From assembly GCA_003342895.1 (NCBI GenBank), contig PTFA01000029.1, forward strand, positions 2,417,951 through 2,481,950: 64,000 nt of DNA, in the 5' to 3' direction. A program made the translations under genes and the position numbers. The notes beneath the pieces were generated by a model. The model saw nothing but the letters and a program-made list of their open reading frames with translations, did no database searches and had not been told where the DNA came from. This DNA is from Casuarius casuarius. Its lineage: Eukaryota > Chordata > Aves > Casuariiformes > Casuariidae. This document shows, piece by piece, positions 40,101 through 48,398 of this stretch (its first letter is position 1; the number at the start of each line of letters is the position of its first letter).

Positions 40101-43100
40101 AAATCAATAGTTTAAAAAGACATGAACAAATAGGGAATCCATCACTTTCCTGGATAACTTCCAACAGTCAATCACCAAAAAAAAAAAAAAAAACTAACCA
40201 ATCACACTCAGGCATTTCAGTTCACATAGACTTTTCTTGCAGCCATTTATTTGTATTATGTAGGTCTCCTTTATTATGTCAAAATTTCCTTTAAAAAAAA
40301 ATAATTGTCAGTAGTCCCATTTCAGTCTCTTTTCAGTAAACTAAACAGATGGAGTTTGCTTAGTCTTCAGTTTCCAAAACATTTCAGTAGCTCCCTTTTC
40401 TATCCTTCTCCCAGTCTTTCGATTTTCCCTTTGCAACATTTATGCCGCTATTCTAACGCTCTGTCTCCTGAACACTGGCTTCAGAGGCAGCAAACTCCGC
40501 TCCACTGACTGCCGCACTCTCTTTACACCCACATCACCCTTTGCTCCAAGCATGATACTGGGAAGCCTTGTGGAGTTACTTGCCCACTGTGCCCCTAAAA
40601 ATCCCTCTCCAAGCTATGTCTTTCCAAACACCACCCTTGATGCAGAAGATAAGGCTGGAGCTTTCTGAACTGAGATTTATAACTCTGCATTTAATGTGAT
40701 TAAGAACCTATTTTGTTGGCATCAGTCCGAATTAAGACCCAAAGCACTCTACAAAACTACCATATTCAATTTACCACTCTGTCAACCTATGGGTCATCCT
40801 CAATTTCTCTCAACAGCAATTGCATATCCATTCCATAACACTGATGAAAGTGTTGAACATCAGTCTTATTGCATATCCCCATGGACCCCATTTAATTAGG
40901 ATTCACCATCTACAATGCCAAGACTTATCACTGAACTCCAAAACAGCTGAAGATACTTCCTGTCCCCTGATGTTCCTTCTTCATCAATCATGGAACAGAT
41001 TAGGGAACTCAGCTCATAATATATTAAGAAGTGCTCTACAGACATTGTAGAGCTCTGGAGTTTGGGTGGACGATCATGTCTTTTGAAAAGAAGGGGGATT
41101 GAGTCAGACTGTCATGCAGTAGGAAGTCAGTGCCTAACCACTGACTGAACACCTTAGAACTATGAGGTTATTTCTACCAATCAATCCATTTGGAGTCTCT
41201 CAAAAAAAAAAATCCTGCTGAAGAAGGCTGCCTTATTTCTCATATCTCATTTTTTAACTAACACCAGGTAGAGACAGGAATAACTGAAATCTCTTGCAGT
41301 ATCGCTTTATGTCAATACTTGACAAAAGCATGACCCATCGGCTCACGGATACACTGTTATCTCACTCCCCACACAGCTGCCCTTTCCCAAACCTTTAGGG
41401 TTTTCTTACCATTCCAAGATCTTCTGAGCCACCCCTTCCAATGCTCCTCTCAATGTTTATTATTGGTAGATGCTGAATATGGCAACCACATCCCTCTATT
41501 CCTATTAGGTGCCTGGGAGATATTTTGCATGGCACATGGCACAAGAGCATCATCCTTCTTCTCTCCCCCAAACACTGTATGAAATATTTATCCAACATTT
41601 TCTACATCTTTTGTGAATGCTGAAATATTTGATGGGCCTACACCATTATTCCTTTTTTTCTTTCTTTGAGTCTTACTATATGAGAAACTCTTCTTATCCT
41701 CTCTTCATATTCATGGACTTTCCCCAACATTTTTACTGTACCAGCATTCTACAAGTCAACTACAATCTAGTTTTTTTAATCTGTCATATTACATCGTTAA
41801 TTGTAGTCTTTTAGATTTGTGACATCTTAGCAGGCCGTTACATCCTTTTTGTCCTGTATTATCCTTGTATCCTTTTGTGCCAGTGGCCACAAAATACTCA
41901 GTCACAGACTATTTTACTGAATTCCATATGCCATCACTCCTTTTCCTCCTCCATTCTCTCTTCCCTTTCCAAGAAACCCACTTCCTACCACGCAAAAATT
42001 TATAGTTCGAAAGCACAACTAAGATCCAAAAGACTAAGACTTGAGAGGCAGCTACAGGAATCCTCTGCTGCATCACAGACTACCCATATAGTTTTTTCTT
42101 TTGGTAGAGGTGGCAGTTTCTTGCTCTTACTCCTCTTTAGAGGTTTAGAGCAGTAGGTAACTGTCAAATGTATCGCTCTCCTCATCAGTCTTATTTGGTT
42201 AAGCATACAATAGCCAGCAGGGAGCAGAAGTGACACCACTGGTACAAGAGAAAGCAAGACACGATCCTTGCTAGACACTTTTTAATCTGTAAATCACAGT
42301 ACCATCATCCTTTTATAATTTAAGGGGCACCTTCCTCAGTGAAACAAATGCCCCAGGACAGAGCCCAACCCTTTCATGACAGTTTATACACAATCTCCGA
42401 TGCCTTAACTAGCAAAGACCACTACATCCTCACACCTGTGTCGTGATGCATCTTATCCCTAGGGTCCAGGGGAAAACCACGTGTCAACTTGATGGGGCCA
42501 CCATGGACAACTGTGGAGGACAGGGATATAAAATTCTTGATCTCGGTCCCAGGATCGGGGGGCAGGGAGGGGGTCAGAGCACAAAGTCAAAAGTAACTTT
42601 CAACTCCCTCTCCCCAAAAGCACTTAGGTTTAGTTACTGCATTCAAACAGCAGTTCTTTAATCAAGGAGTCCTGCTTATTCATGAGGGGATCTGTAGCTA
42701 GACAAGTCTTTCAAACACTAGTTCTGCCATCTGGGAACAGCACTGAGACTTGTTCCCAGACATGCACAGAGCTGGTAATTGCCCTCACGTGGAATTCCAC
42801 GGCACTGCAATTGTTCTAGCATTTGTATCTCTGCAAGGTCCAGATGTGCATTTTGTGTCTTTGTGGAGGAAAAAAGGTACCACAAATTGCCACAGGTTTT
42901 CCCCCCTCCCTCCAAAGACTTCATTTTGCTCTCAGCAGTTACTTCAGTCTTCTTCTACAGCAGGTGAACATGGAGGCCTGCAGATAAGGATAAGTATCTT
43001 AAAGAATCCATACCAAGGAAGCAAAAGCATTACACTTCTCCCCCACTTTCCTTGTTTCCCTGAATTTGGCATTCTGAGCAATTGCCCAGCTGGGAACAAA

Positions 43101-43366
43101 GGTATTCTGGGGGATTGCTTTGTTGGCTTTTCTTTTTTTCCATCTCAAATTAATTTCAAAGCACGATGAAAGGGGCAGAGGTAACCTCTGCTGGAAGTGG
43201 CACCTTTGCATTCTTTAAATGATACATTTAAGAGAAGGGGTGTGGGGGGAGTGGAGGGGAGACAGAGTTTAAAGAGACTTACATTTTGCTTCAGACAGAT
43301 TCTGGTTAGGTGACCAGACCAGCATGCCGAGATTCTCTCTCTCCTGACTTCGCCTTGCAAGTTTGG
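3745..43366 (-). CDS. RCOR1: REST corepressor 1 (CoREST), partial: C-terminal ~365 residues in ten exons
   Basis: RCOR1 is the nuclear scaffold of the LSD1-CoREST-HDAC complex. Family knowledge: ELM2-SANT1 recruits HDAC1/2, the linker coiled coil binds the demethylase KDM1A/LSD1, and SANT2 contacts nucleosomal DNA, so the complex silences neuronal genes for REST. The coding join on the minus strand, 5' to 3', is 43366-43283, 24761-24709, 20449-20288, 17714-17596, 14064-13986, 9504-9310, 8075-7998, 7279-7222, 6697-6468, 3786-3745. Every junction is AG/GT and in phase. Seen in the translation: ELM2 ([17 protein letters not shown], then [17 protein letters not shown]), SANT1 ([18 protein letters not shown]), a basic linker, SANT2 ([19 protein letters not shown]) and the tail [15 protein letters not shown]. 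That tail and the NNPIDIE linker separate it from RCOR2 and RCOR3. About 120 N-terminal residues are missing, judged against my memory of the ~485-residue human protein. The ten-exon model is very secure; species-specific isoforms cannot be seen. Confidence 0.97.
3787..6467 (-). other. RCOR1: RCOR1 last intron, 2.7 kb
   Basis: Bounded by GTAAAT at 6467 and a C/T-rich acceptor at 3787. The part around 4600-5100 is more GC-rich and carries overlapping open frames on both strands, with no family resemblance that I recognise. I see no repeat or RNA gene in it. Confidence 0.9.
6468..6697 (-). CDS. RCOR1: RCOR1 exon (main part of SANT2 and acidic tail), 230 bp
   Basis: CA completes the split Ala codon; 76 codons follow, starting [20 protein letters not shown], through [20 protein letters not shown], to the low-complexity tail ending KMSEEEDE. 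The acceptor follows a strong T-rich tract ending CCTTTCAG; the donor is GTAAAT. SANT2 binds DNA and helps place LSD1 on nucleosomes (family knowledge). [20 protein letters not shown] is the RCOR1 form; the paralogue RCOR3 differs at several positions. Reading through the donor adds only VNPI and a stop. Confidence 0.97.
6698..7221 (-). other. RCOR1: RCOR1 intron within SANT2, 524 bp
   Basis: Short intron splitting SANT2 after LLAVQ. The donor is GTATGG and the acceptor TTTCAG, preceded by a run of T and G on the transcript strand. Nothing else is recognisable. Confidence 0.92.
7222..7279 (-). CDS. RCOR1: RCOR1 exon (start of SANT2), 58 bp
   Basis: Nineteen codons, [19 protein letters not shown], plus G of a split Ala codon. 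The acceptor is ACATCTAG and the donor GTATGG. The WTTDEQ segment is the first tryptophan helix of SANT2. Compared with mammalian RCOR1 as I remember it (VIQKCNARWTTEEQ), this species shows I to V, C to F and E to D, so this is the most diverged short stretch of the domain. Confidence 0.96.
7280..7997 (-). other. RCOR1: RCOR1 intron before SANT2, 718 bp
   Basis: AT-rich intron, donor GTATGA, acceptor CATCTAG. No repeat or RNA gene seen. Confidence 0.92.
7998..8075 (-). CDS. RCOR1: RCOR1 exon (coiled-coil helix before SANT2), 78 bp
   Basis: Twenty-six complete codons: [20 protein letters not shown] then QYRLPE. The acceptor is TTTATTTTCAG and the donor GTATGA. The first half continues the coiled-coil helix that pairs with the LSD1 tower; the Gly-Gly then breaks it before SANT2. 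From memory, mammalian RCOR1 reads GGIEPYRLPE here, so Gln replaces Pro in this species. Confidence 0.96.
8076..9309 (-). other. RCOR1: RCOR1 intron inside the coiled coil, 1.2 kb
   Basis: Donor GTACAG, acceptor TTTATTTTCAG. A 118-codon open frame on the minus strand (9064-8708) lies inside it; it matches no family I know and is probably chance. Confidence 0.9.
9310..9504 (-). CDS. RCOR1: RCOR1 exon (LSD1-binding linker, start of coiled coil), 195 bp
   Basis: Sixty-five complete codons in phase 0, starting [18 protein letters not shown], through the basic [20 protein letters not shown], to [14 protein letters not shown]. The acceptor is TTTCCCAG; the donor GTACAG is moderate. Family knowledge: this linker with the following helix packs along the tower domain of LSD1/KDM1A and is needed for demethylation of nucleosomes. 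The heptad-like [14 protein letters not shown] begins the long helix that continues in the exon at 7998. Confidence 0.97.
10066..10081 (+). repeat. G-rich run
   Basis: Sixteen bases of G with a single C interruption at 10073. Confidence 0.9.
11441..11503 (+). repeat. A-rich and CA/CCA-rich low-complexity tract
   Basis: Poly-A passing into AACA, CACC and a short (CA)n. Low complexity with no coding signal. Confidence 0.85.
13041..13073 (+). repeat. A-rich (AAAAAAAC)n-like tract
   Basis: A9 C A7 C A7 C A5 C type low-complexity sequence. Confidence 0.88.
13969..13980 (+). promoter_or_regulatory. RCOR1: Candidate U-rich intronic splicing enhancer next to a weak 5' splice site
   Basis: On the transcript strand the donor of the 79-bp exon reads GAG|GTATC followed at once by twelve T. 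U-rich tracts directly downstream of weak donors are known binding sites for TIA1/TIAL1, which help U1 snRNP recruitment. That role here is inferred only from position and composition. Confidence 0.4.
13986..14064 (-). CDS. RCOR1: RCOR1 exon (acidic linker after SANT1), 79 bp
   Basis: T completes the split Ser codon, followed by 26 codons: [20 protein letters not shown] then KESKKE. The acceptor is GTCTTCCAG. The donor is the weak GTATCT, followed directly by twelve T residues in the intron. The linker is acidic and predicted disordered. The exon is not a multiple of three, so skipping it would shift the frame and remove the LSD1-binding linker and SANT2. Confidence 0.95.
14065..17595 (-). 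other. RCOR1: RCOR1 intron, 3.5 kb
   Basis: Donor GTAGGT, acceptor GTCTTCCAG. Mostly unique-looking sequence of mixed composition, with a few short C runs (about 15061 and 15258). The open frames do not resemble known proteins. Confidence 0.9.
17596..17714 (-). CDS. RCOR1: RCOR1 exon (second half of SANT1), 119 bp
   Basis: Thirty-nine codons, starting [20 protein letters not shown] and running into the basic stretch [12 protein letters not shown], plus AG of a split Ser codon. The acceptor is TTTACAG and the donor GTAGGT. The KFYYSWKKT segment is the last SANT1 helix, which in related ELM2-SANT corepressors contributes to HDAC and inositol-phosphate contacts (family knowledge). The basic tail leads into the acidic linker encoded by the next exon. 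Confidence 0.96.
17715..20287 (-). other. RCOR1: RCOR1 intron splitting SANT1, 2.6 kb
   Basis: Donor GTAAGT, acceptor TTTACAG. Contains a TATAAAA-like 17-mer (18749-18765) that recurs exactly at 29923-29939. Otherwise nothing recognisable. Confidence 0.9.
20288..20449 (-). CDS. RCOR1: RCOR1 exon (end of ELM2, first half of SANT1), 162 bp
   Basis: Fifty-four complete codons, from [20 protein letters not shown] to TFHRIQQM, with phase 0 at both ends. The exon joins the C-terminal ELM2 helix to SANT1, which begins about [17 protein letters not shown]. The acceptor is ACTTCTAG and the donor the consensus GTAAGT. The ELM2-SANT1 unit is known in this family as the HDAC1/2-binding module. Because its length is a multiple of three, skipping would keep the frame but destroy the HDAC-recruiting fold. 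Confidence 0.97.
20872..20923 (+). repeat. T-rich tract with (GTT)n core
   Basis: T8, five GTT units, GG and a T run of more than 20. Low complexity; may be the tail of an unrecognised old retroelement. Confidence 0.85.
24449..24500 (+). repeat. T-rich low-complexity tract with GGTT interruptions
   Basis: Runs of T broken by GG and GGTTGG units, with a poly-T core of about 15 bases. Confidence 0.85.
24709..24761 (-). CDS. RCOR1: RCOR1 exon (ELM2 domain, middle), 53 bp
   Basis: This short exon supplies TG to close the split Leu codon, then the 17 codons [17 protein letters not shown], and ends in phase 0. The acceptor is TTTTTCAG and the donor GTAACA. It is missed by length-based ORF searches but is almost invariant in CoREST proteins. 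The phase match to the exon at 43283 across an 18.5-kb intron confirms both. Confidence 0.96.
29931..30110 (+). promoter_or_regulatory. Candidate intronic promoter-like patch: TATA motif plus CpG-dense block
   Basis: TATAAAAA at 29931 is followed by about 170 bases with roughly 18 CpG dinucleotides, including a GCGGCCGC site at 30002-30009, in otherwise CpG-poor intron. This would face right, antisense to RCOR1. No open frame with homology follows. It may instead be a chance GC pocket. Confidence 0.25.
30787..30799 (+). repeat. G run, 13 bases
   Basis: Uninterrupted G13 following TTCAC. Confidence 0.9.
32045..32060 (+). repeat. Short AT dinucleotide tract
   Basis: (AT)n-like ATATATATATG sequence; a similar tract is at 32478-32489. 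Confidence 0.75.
34278..34312 (+). repeat. A16 followed by CA-rich tract
   Basis: Poly-A passing into (CA)n with CATACA interruption. Confidence 0.85.
35599..35631 (+). repeat. Mononucleotide C run, 33 bases
   Basis: An uninterrupted run of C on the plus strand, inside the 18.5-kb RCOR1 intron; in the pre-mRNA it reads as 33 G. The length in an assembly should be treated as approximate. Confidence 0.95.
36944..36973 (+). repeat. CT-rich microsatellite
   Basis: Imperfect (CT)n with CTTT and CCC interruptions, about 30 bases. A reverse-complementary perfect GA tract lies 105 bases downstream. Confidence 0.9.
37068..37108 (+). repeat. A11 followed by perfect (GA)15 microsatellite
   Basis: Eleven A residues (37068-37078) run into thirty bases of uninterrupted GA repeat (37079-37108), the reverse complement of the CT tract at 36944. 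Confidence 0.95.
43283..43366 (-). CDS. RCOR1: RCOR1 exon (ELM2 domain, first half), 84 bp
   Basis: The exon completes a split codon with CC (probably Ala), encodes 27 residues beginning [11 protein letters not shown] and ending NQNLSEAK, and leaves T as the first base of the Leu codon finished in the next exon. The acceptor is a pyrimidine stretch ending TTAAG; the donor is the strong GTAAGT. The LGMLVW motif is the ELM2 core. The residue after QER is Glu, where human RCOR1, from memory, has Asp. By mammalian analogy this is exon 3. Confidence 0.96.
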
Positions 43367-46300
43367 CTTAAGAGAAAACAGATACAGAGCAAGTTACAGA
43401 GAAAGTCTTGTTTCAGATGCAAAATGGATACAAAAGTGACTTATCAGACATCTGTAGCTTTTAATCAAGCTATGAAACCCATCTGTAAAGTCAAAAGCCC
43501 ATCTTCCCATTCAGACCTGAGGCCTTTCCTTGTTTCTCCAACGCATCACCCTTTATATAACATGACAGATACAGTACACTCACCCCCTTTCATGCATTAC
43601 TCCAAGAAGCATAAGTTAGATCTAAATTAAAAGTTAATTAATGTTTCTCTTCCAGCATACTTGATTATTTTTCTTCCAGCCATTGTTAAATGAAAAAGGG
43701 AGGCGTTGGACTCAGGCAGAAGGCTCCAAGCTCTTAATGCTGCAAGTTTACCATGTGCTTAGGTTAACATTTCAGGATAGGCACAAGCATGAACCTCCCG
43801 GATTTCGAATTTCTTGAGTCTCCTCCCCTGTCCCAACAGGGCCCTCCTGCCCCTCCACCTCCCATACAGGCAGGAATGCCGTCCAAAGCAACACCGAGGG
43901 TCTCGGATCAGGATCGGGTCCTTTGCTCAACTGCTCTGGGGAAATTCTGGTGCAGTCACACCCTCCACGTGTACATCCACACGCGCTCGGGAGAACAGGT
44001 CTGTTTTTAACCAACATAACACTTCTTCAGCACAAGAGCACTGAAAGTCAAAAACCACAGCTGCACTTCATTTGAAAGAAAGAGCAACCTCAAAGCTAAG
44101 GGAAGTTTCAAGCAGCAAGTTCTTGCGAATCTGCTGTTCTTCAGGCACATACAGTAAGAGAGTTTCCAGAACAAGACAGTCATGACAGGAGGAGGAGGAG
44201 GAGAGAAAGAGAAACTCGCTGTGTTGAGTCAGCACGCGCAGCCAGCTCAACTACCTGTCCTGGCCGAGAGGAACTTGCAGGTCTTGTTATGAATGGGTGC
44301 CTGCATGACTACTTCCACTACAAAACTTCACGTAACGCTAAAGGTTTACACAATATTTCAACGTGATGCTATTTTCTCTGCGCTGCGCAGCTGGAAACCA
44401 TCACCTCCTGCTACCTAAAAAATAACACAAGTGAGGAAAGATCTAGTAACAAAAAGGGGGCAATGCCAGGACACTGTCTCGGGGCACAGAGAATGAAACC
44501 AGAACATTATCTGCTCTTAGGCTTCTTCTGGGGCAGAGGCAGAAGCCTGTCTCCACCCAACTCCCGGTCCTCCGAACAGATCAGGAAGTTTAGTAATTAC
44601 AATACTATGAACGCTCACGTTTTGACTGTTTTTAACACTGAATCTGCTCAGCCTAAGAACAGTCAGGGCAAGGTGATGAAAATAATCTAACATTAAAGCT
44701 AAATAGCATTTAAAAAAACCACCCACCCACCACCAAAACACCACACAAGCAGTCAGTCAGCAGGTATTATTTAGACATTAAACTAACAATTTTTACTCCC
44801 AATTGCCTAGACATTGTAATTTACCTTATTTCTCAAGCCTTGCCAAAATAAAATGGGAAGCTTATTTTCACCACTCATTTCTCAGTTTTCATGGCAAAAC
44901 ATCACGATTATTTTTTTTTATACATACATAATTGAGTTTCTTTTAAATGAGTAGCAACCGCACATACCAGATATCTTGTGCACTGTGCATTTTCATTACT
45001 TTTACACCAGGCACAAAAACAGAAGTGAGAAAAGACAACAGCCTCTGGGAGAGAAAGATGGGGGTGGAGACCAGGTTTATATGTAGAATGCAAAAAGTGT
45101 CTGAATTTGAAAATTGTAATAGTTGAACTCTGTATAAAAAAAAGTCTTGAAACATTTGGGATGAAATTTTACTTGCTCCCCAATTCAAGTCATAGATCAG
45201 AAATGCAAAGCAAAAGGCAACCTCAAACCTCCCCTTCATCAAATTTGGCTCCCTGCTCTCCCTACCACAGTCTGTCCTATAGTATTTGAAACATGCACGG
45301 ACGGAAAAGACTGACTCTCCACCCTGAAACTGCTTTTCAGTGTAATGCATGTTCTATAAAAATACCTAAAGAAAAGGCAGAGATCACCAGTCAGATCTCC
45401 AAGAACAGTTAAACATCTGCAGCACAAATCCTAATACACTTCCCCACCCCTAGTAGCCTCCGATCTACCAGAGGATATTTAGGAGCCTGCTGCCCCCGTT
45501 TGCTGGCAAGGCTTCGCACTACAGCGAGTCACCAGCACAGCTTTGCCTCGGTCCTGCTCCGCTGCGCACAGCCCTGCCGCTTCTCGTGCCCATCTGTGCC
45601 CCTCAGCGAGCCAGCCCAGCTCGCTAAACTGGCAAAATACACCTTAACCTAGGAAAGAGAAAAAGTTTTCTGCCAGTTTAGCATGCTGAACTGGCTCCCC
45701 AAGGTGACAGACGAATGCCACGGCCAGGCAGAGGAGCCTGGCTGTCCCCTCAGGAGTGGAAAGCCCTCAGCTCAGCTCACCTGTAACGGGGAATTTCAGC
45801 TCAGTTAAAACGCCGTGTTAGAGTCTGGGGCACTACGAAGGGAGCTCCCGGCCTTCCCAGCTGTGGACAGCAGCCCAACACGGAAGCTGGCGACCGGCAC
45901 GGTGAGGTGCACGGGACCCCACGGCACCAAAGGAACCGTGGCTGCTAAACGCCCTCCTCATCCTCCAGAGCTCAGCCCCCTGCGAGCGCCTGCGACCTCC
46001 CCTCTGCAAAGGGAGAGCTTCAGGTCAGCAGCTCCCTGTCTTCAAGCCTCACACCTCTTCCCTGTGTGCCGGGATAGTTCACTCTCCTGGGCCTCGCTTA
46101 AACAAGAGCTTAATGCAGATACGGAGTTTTATGCAATTCTCAGGACACCCCTCCTCCCTCCCAGCTTTTCCCCCCACCTTTCTCCAGCTCCTTAGCAGCA
46201 ACCAGCCGGTTCACACAGCGTTTGTAACGGGGTGTATTCCAGTACCTCCGGTACTGCTGCAGCATCTCTCCCACCCTGCCTGCCCACCCAAGCCCATGTG

Positions 46301-48337
46301 TGTTCCTCAGCCTCCCCACCGCAGCGGAGGTAGAGGCAGCGTGAGACACGCAGCATGGTTAAAAGTCATGCTTCTCCTCTCTGCAAAGGATACAAGGGCT
46401 ACAAAGGCCAGCACAGGTAGAAGGGCAGGGTGCATCAGGGGGGATCCCTCCAAACATCCGCAGAGGCCAAAGATCACCCTTTCCCCCCCCCCGCCAAACA
46501 TCATAGGTGACTTACCCCCAGCTGCCCAGCTCCTTCACCTTCCAGCACCATACCCTCCCCAGCGCCCCTTTTCCAAGCCCGCAGATCCCACGTCTCCTGC
46601 GGAGGACAAGCAAGACGGGCTCGGCTGCCTCCTCTTCCTGGTAGCCCAGCGTTGCCCTGCTCCCAAATCCACACAGCACACGTATTCTTGCTACATGACA
46701 TAGCAAGGAACAGCTTAGGAGCTTGCTCAGAATTTGAAAGCATATTAAAATTGTTCATTTAGAGTAATATCTAGGAGGAGAGAGAAGGGGGCTCACATCA
46801 CAGTACTGGCAGAGCAGTTATTACAGTCTGTATCTCTCTGAGCGCAGGCAAGCCACGGGGCACGCCACCCCGGAGCAACACTAGCCTTCCCAGGTCCCAG
46901 GCTTTGGGTAAAGGATACCACAGGGGGCTGAACTCACTCTACATTTTAGCAAGAAAGGTAAAAAGTTAAATCAACATAACCCATTATATATTTTATATAC
47001 AAATACTCACATAAGGAGGGCAAGGGTTACTCTTTTTTAGAGTAACAGATCAATTTAAGATCAATGGGGTTTGCTTGTTTAAGCAGCTGCAGTTAAAGCA
47101 GTGCAACATGTGTTCAGAAGAGCCATATATTAGCAGATAAGATCACCTGACATTTCAGTTAATCCTGCACTTTCATCTACAGTACCACTGGGGACCTGTA
47201 AAGCCTCTGCCACAGCCATCAGTTCCCTATCACAAGTGTTGCGGGAACAAACACTTCCTCATCCTTTTCCCGCTGCTGCTCACATCAGGGCCTGCAAGCC
47301 TGCTGGCCCTCCCGCTCGTCCCGAGTCGCACCTGGGAAGACTTGTGGCTCCTAGTACAACCTCAACAGAAACATCTCCTGCTACAACAGGCATCCCCTAA
47401 ACTTGTCCCTGTGACAAAGGTCACAGGGGACACAAGCTCCCACTGCCCTTCCCCGAGCAGAGGTGTACCCCTGCTCTGGGCACAGCACCAGGGCGCTGCT
47501 TCCTCAGAGCGGTTCCCGTCCTTCTCCTCCCTCATCCCCAGAACATCTCTGCCTCATTTCCCCAGCTGCATACTCAAGTGTTTGAGGGACCATACACTGA
47601 ACCAGAAGGCGGCACTGATCCAGGTTAAAACTCACTCTGTAAAGAAAAGGTGATTTTGAGATTGGGCCCATTTACAGATCTGATTTACTGCCCAGACCAC
47701 AAACAATTCAGCTGGTAAAAGAGATGAGATCAGGCACAGCACGAAATCTTTAAGCCGACATTATCCTGGAGGGGAAAAAAGGGTTGGGGGAGCCTTTTTT
47801 TTTGGTAAAAGCTGTGGAGTCACATCTCAACAACAGCACGCAACACAGCATGTAGGAATGTACTGTCTGCACAGCAGAAAGAGCCGGAGCAGTCTCACTC
47901 CCAAACATCTGTCTGTCCAATTTTCACTTGCATACAGCGAAGTGTCAGCCCTGCTCTCCCACCACCAATCACAAAGCTTAACACCTCAGGGGTAAACTCA
48001 CTTTAGATCCCGTACCTGAGCGATCCCAGCTAGCACACGAGGAAGAGAACAAAAAAAATAAAGTGAAAACAAAGATTTTTGCCAATGCTATGAAACTTAT
48101 CCCTTCTTCCTGGAGGCACACTCCTCTGCTCCATCTGCTCCAAGTCAGAGAGCAGAGGTCCAACCCTGCCGAGGCCCTCTGGAGAAATACAGGAGAAAGT
48201 GTCACCTGCAAGTTCCTTGCAGAGAACTTTTCAAAGGACGCCAAGCCCTGAACGCCCTTGGGAATCCTCTGACACGTCTCCTGGTCTGCCAGGGCTCAGC
48301 CCAGGGTCAGCACCCCCCCCTACACCAAGGAGCACCA

Positions 48338-48398
48338 CCTCTAGCTGAAGTCAATGAGACCTATCTATTTCAACGGCAGCAGGACCAGGCCCCACAGC
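48338..48398. repeat. Possible ancient amniote repeat relic ('gaagtcaatgg...ttcaacgg...gcaggaccaggcccc' type)
   Basis: AGCTGAAGTCAATGAGACC, then a TTTCAACGGCAGCAGGACCA segment continuing GGCCCC, resembles a short repeat frequent in reptile genomes (gtcaatgggag ... gacttcaatgggagcaggatcaggccc). Only about 60 bases match and the family name is unknown to me. Confidence 0.4.

Larger units (their letters stand above)
24762..43282 (-). other. RCOR1: RCOR1 large intron splitting ELM2, 18.5 kb
   Basis: Donor GTAAGT at 43282, acceptor TTTTTCAG at 24762. It contains a CpG-dense patch at 29940-30110, a G13 run at 30787, a C33 run at 35599, CT and GA microsatellites at 36944-37108, AT dinucleotide tracts at 32045 and 32479, and A/CA tracts at 34278 and 40177. 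I looked for a further exon between DEY and SEAK: none is needed, because the Leu codon joins exactly across this intron. The AT-rich part at 39800-41900 may hide degraded repeats that I could not name. Confidence 0.9.

Noticed and set aside
46113..46703. Longest open frame in the window, 196 codons on the plus strand, rich in Pro, Ser and Leu
   Set aside because: GC-rich chance frame: no recognisable domain, no splice-supported extension, and overlapping frames on the opposite strand.
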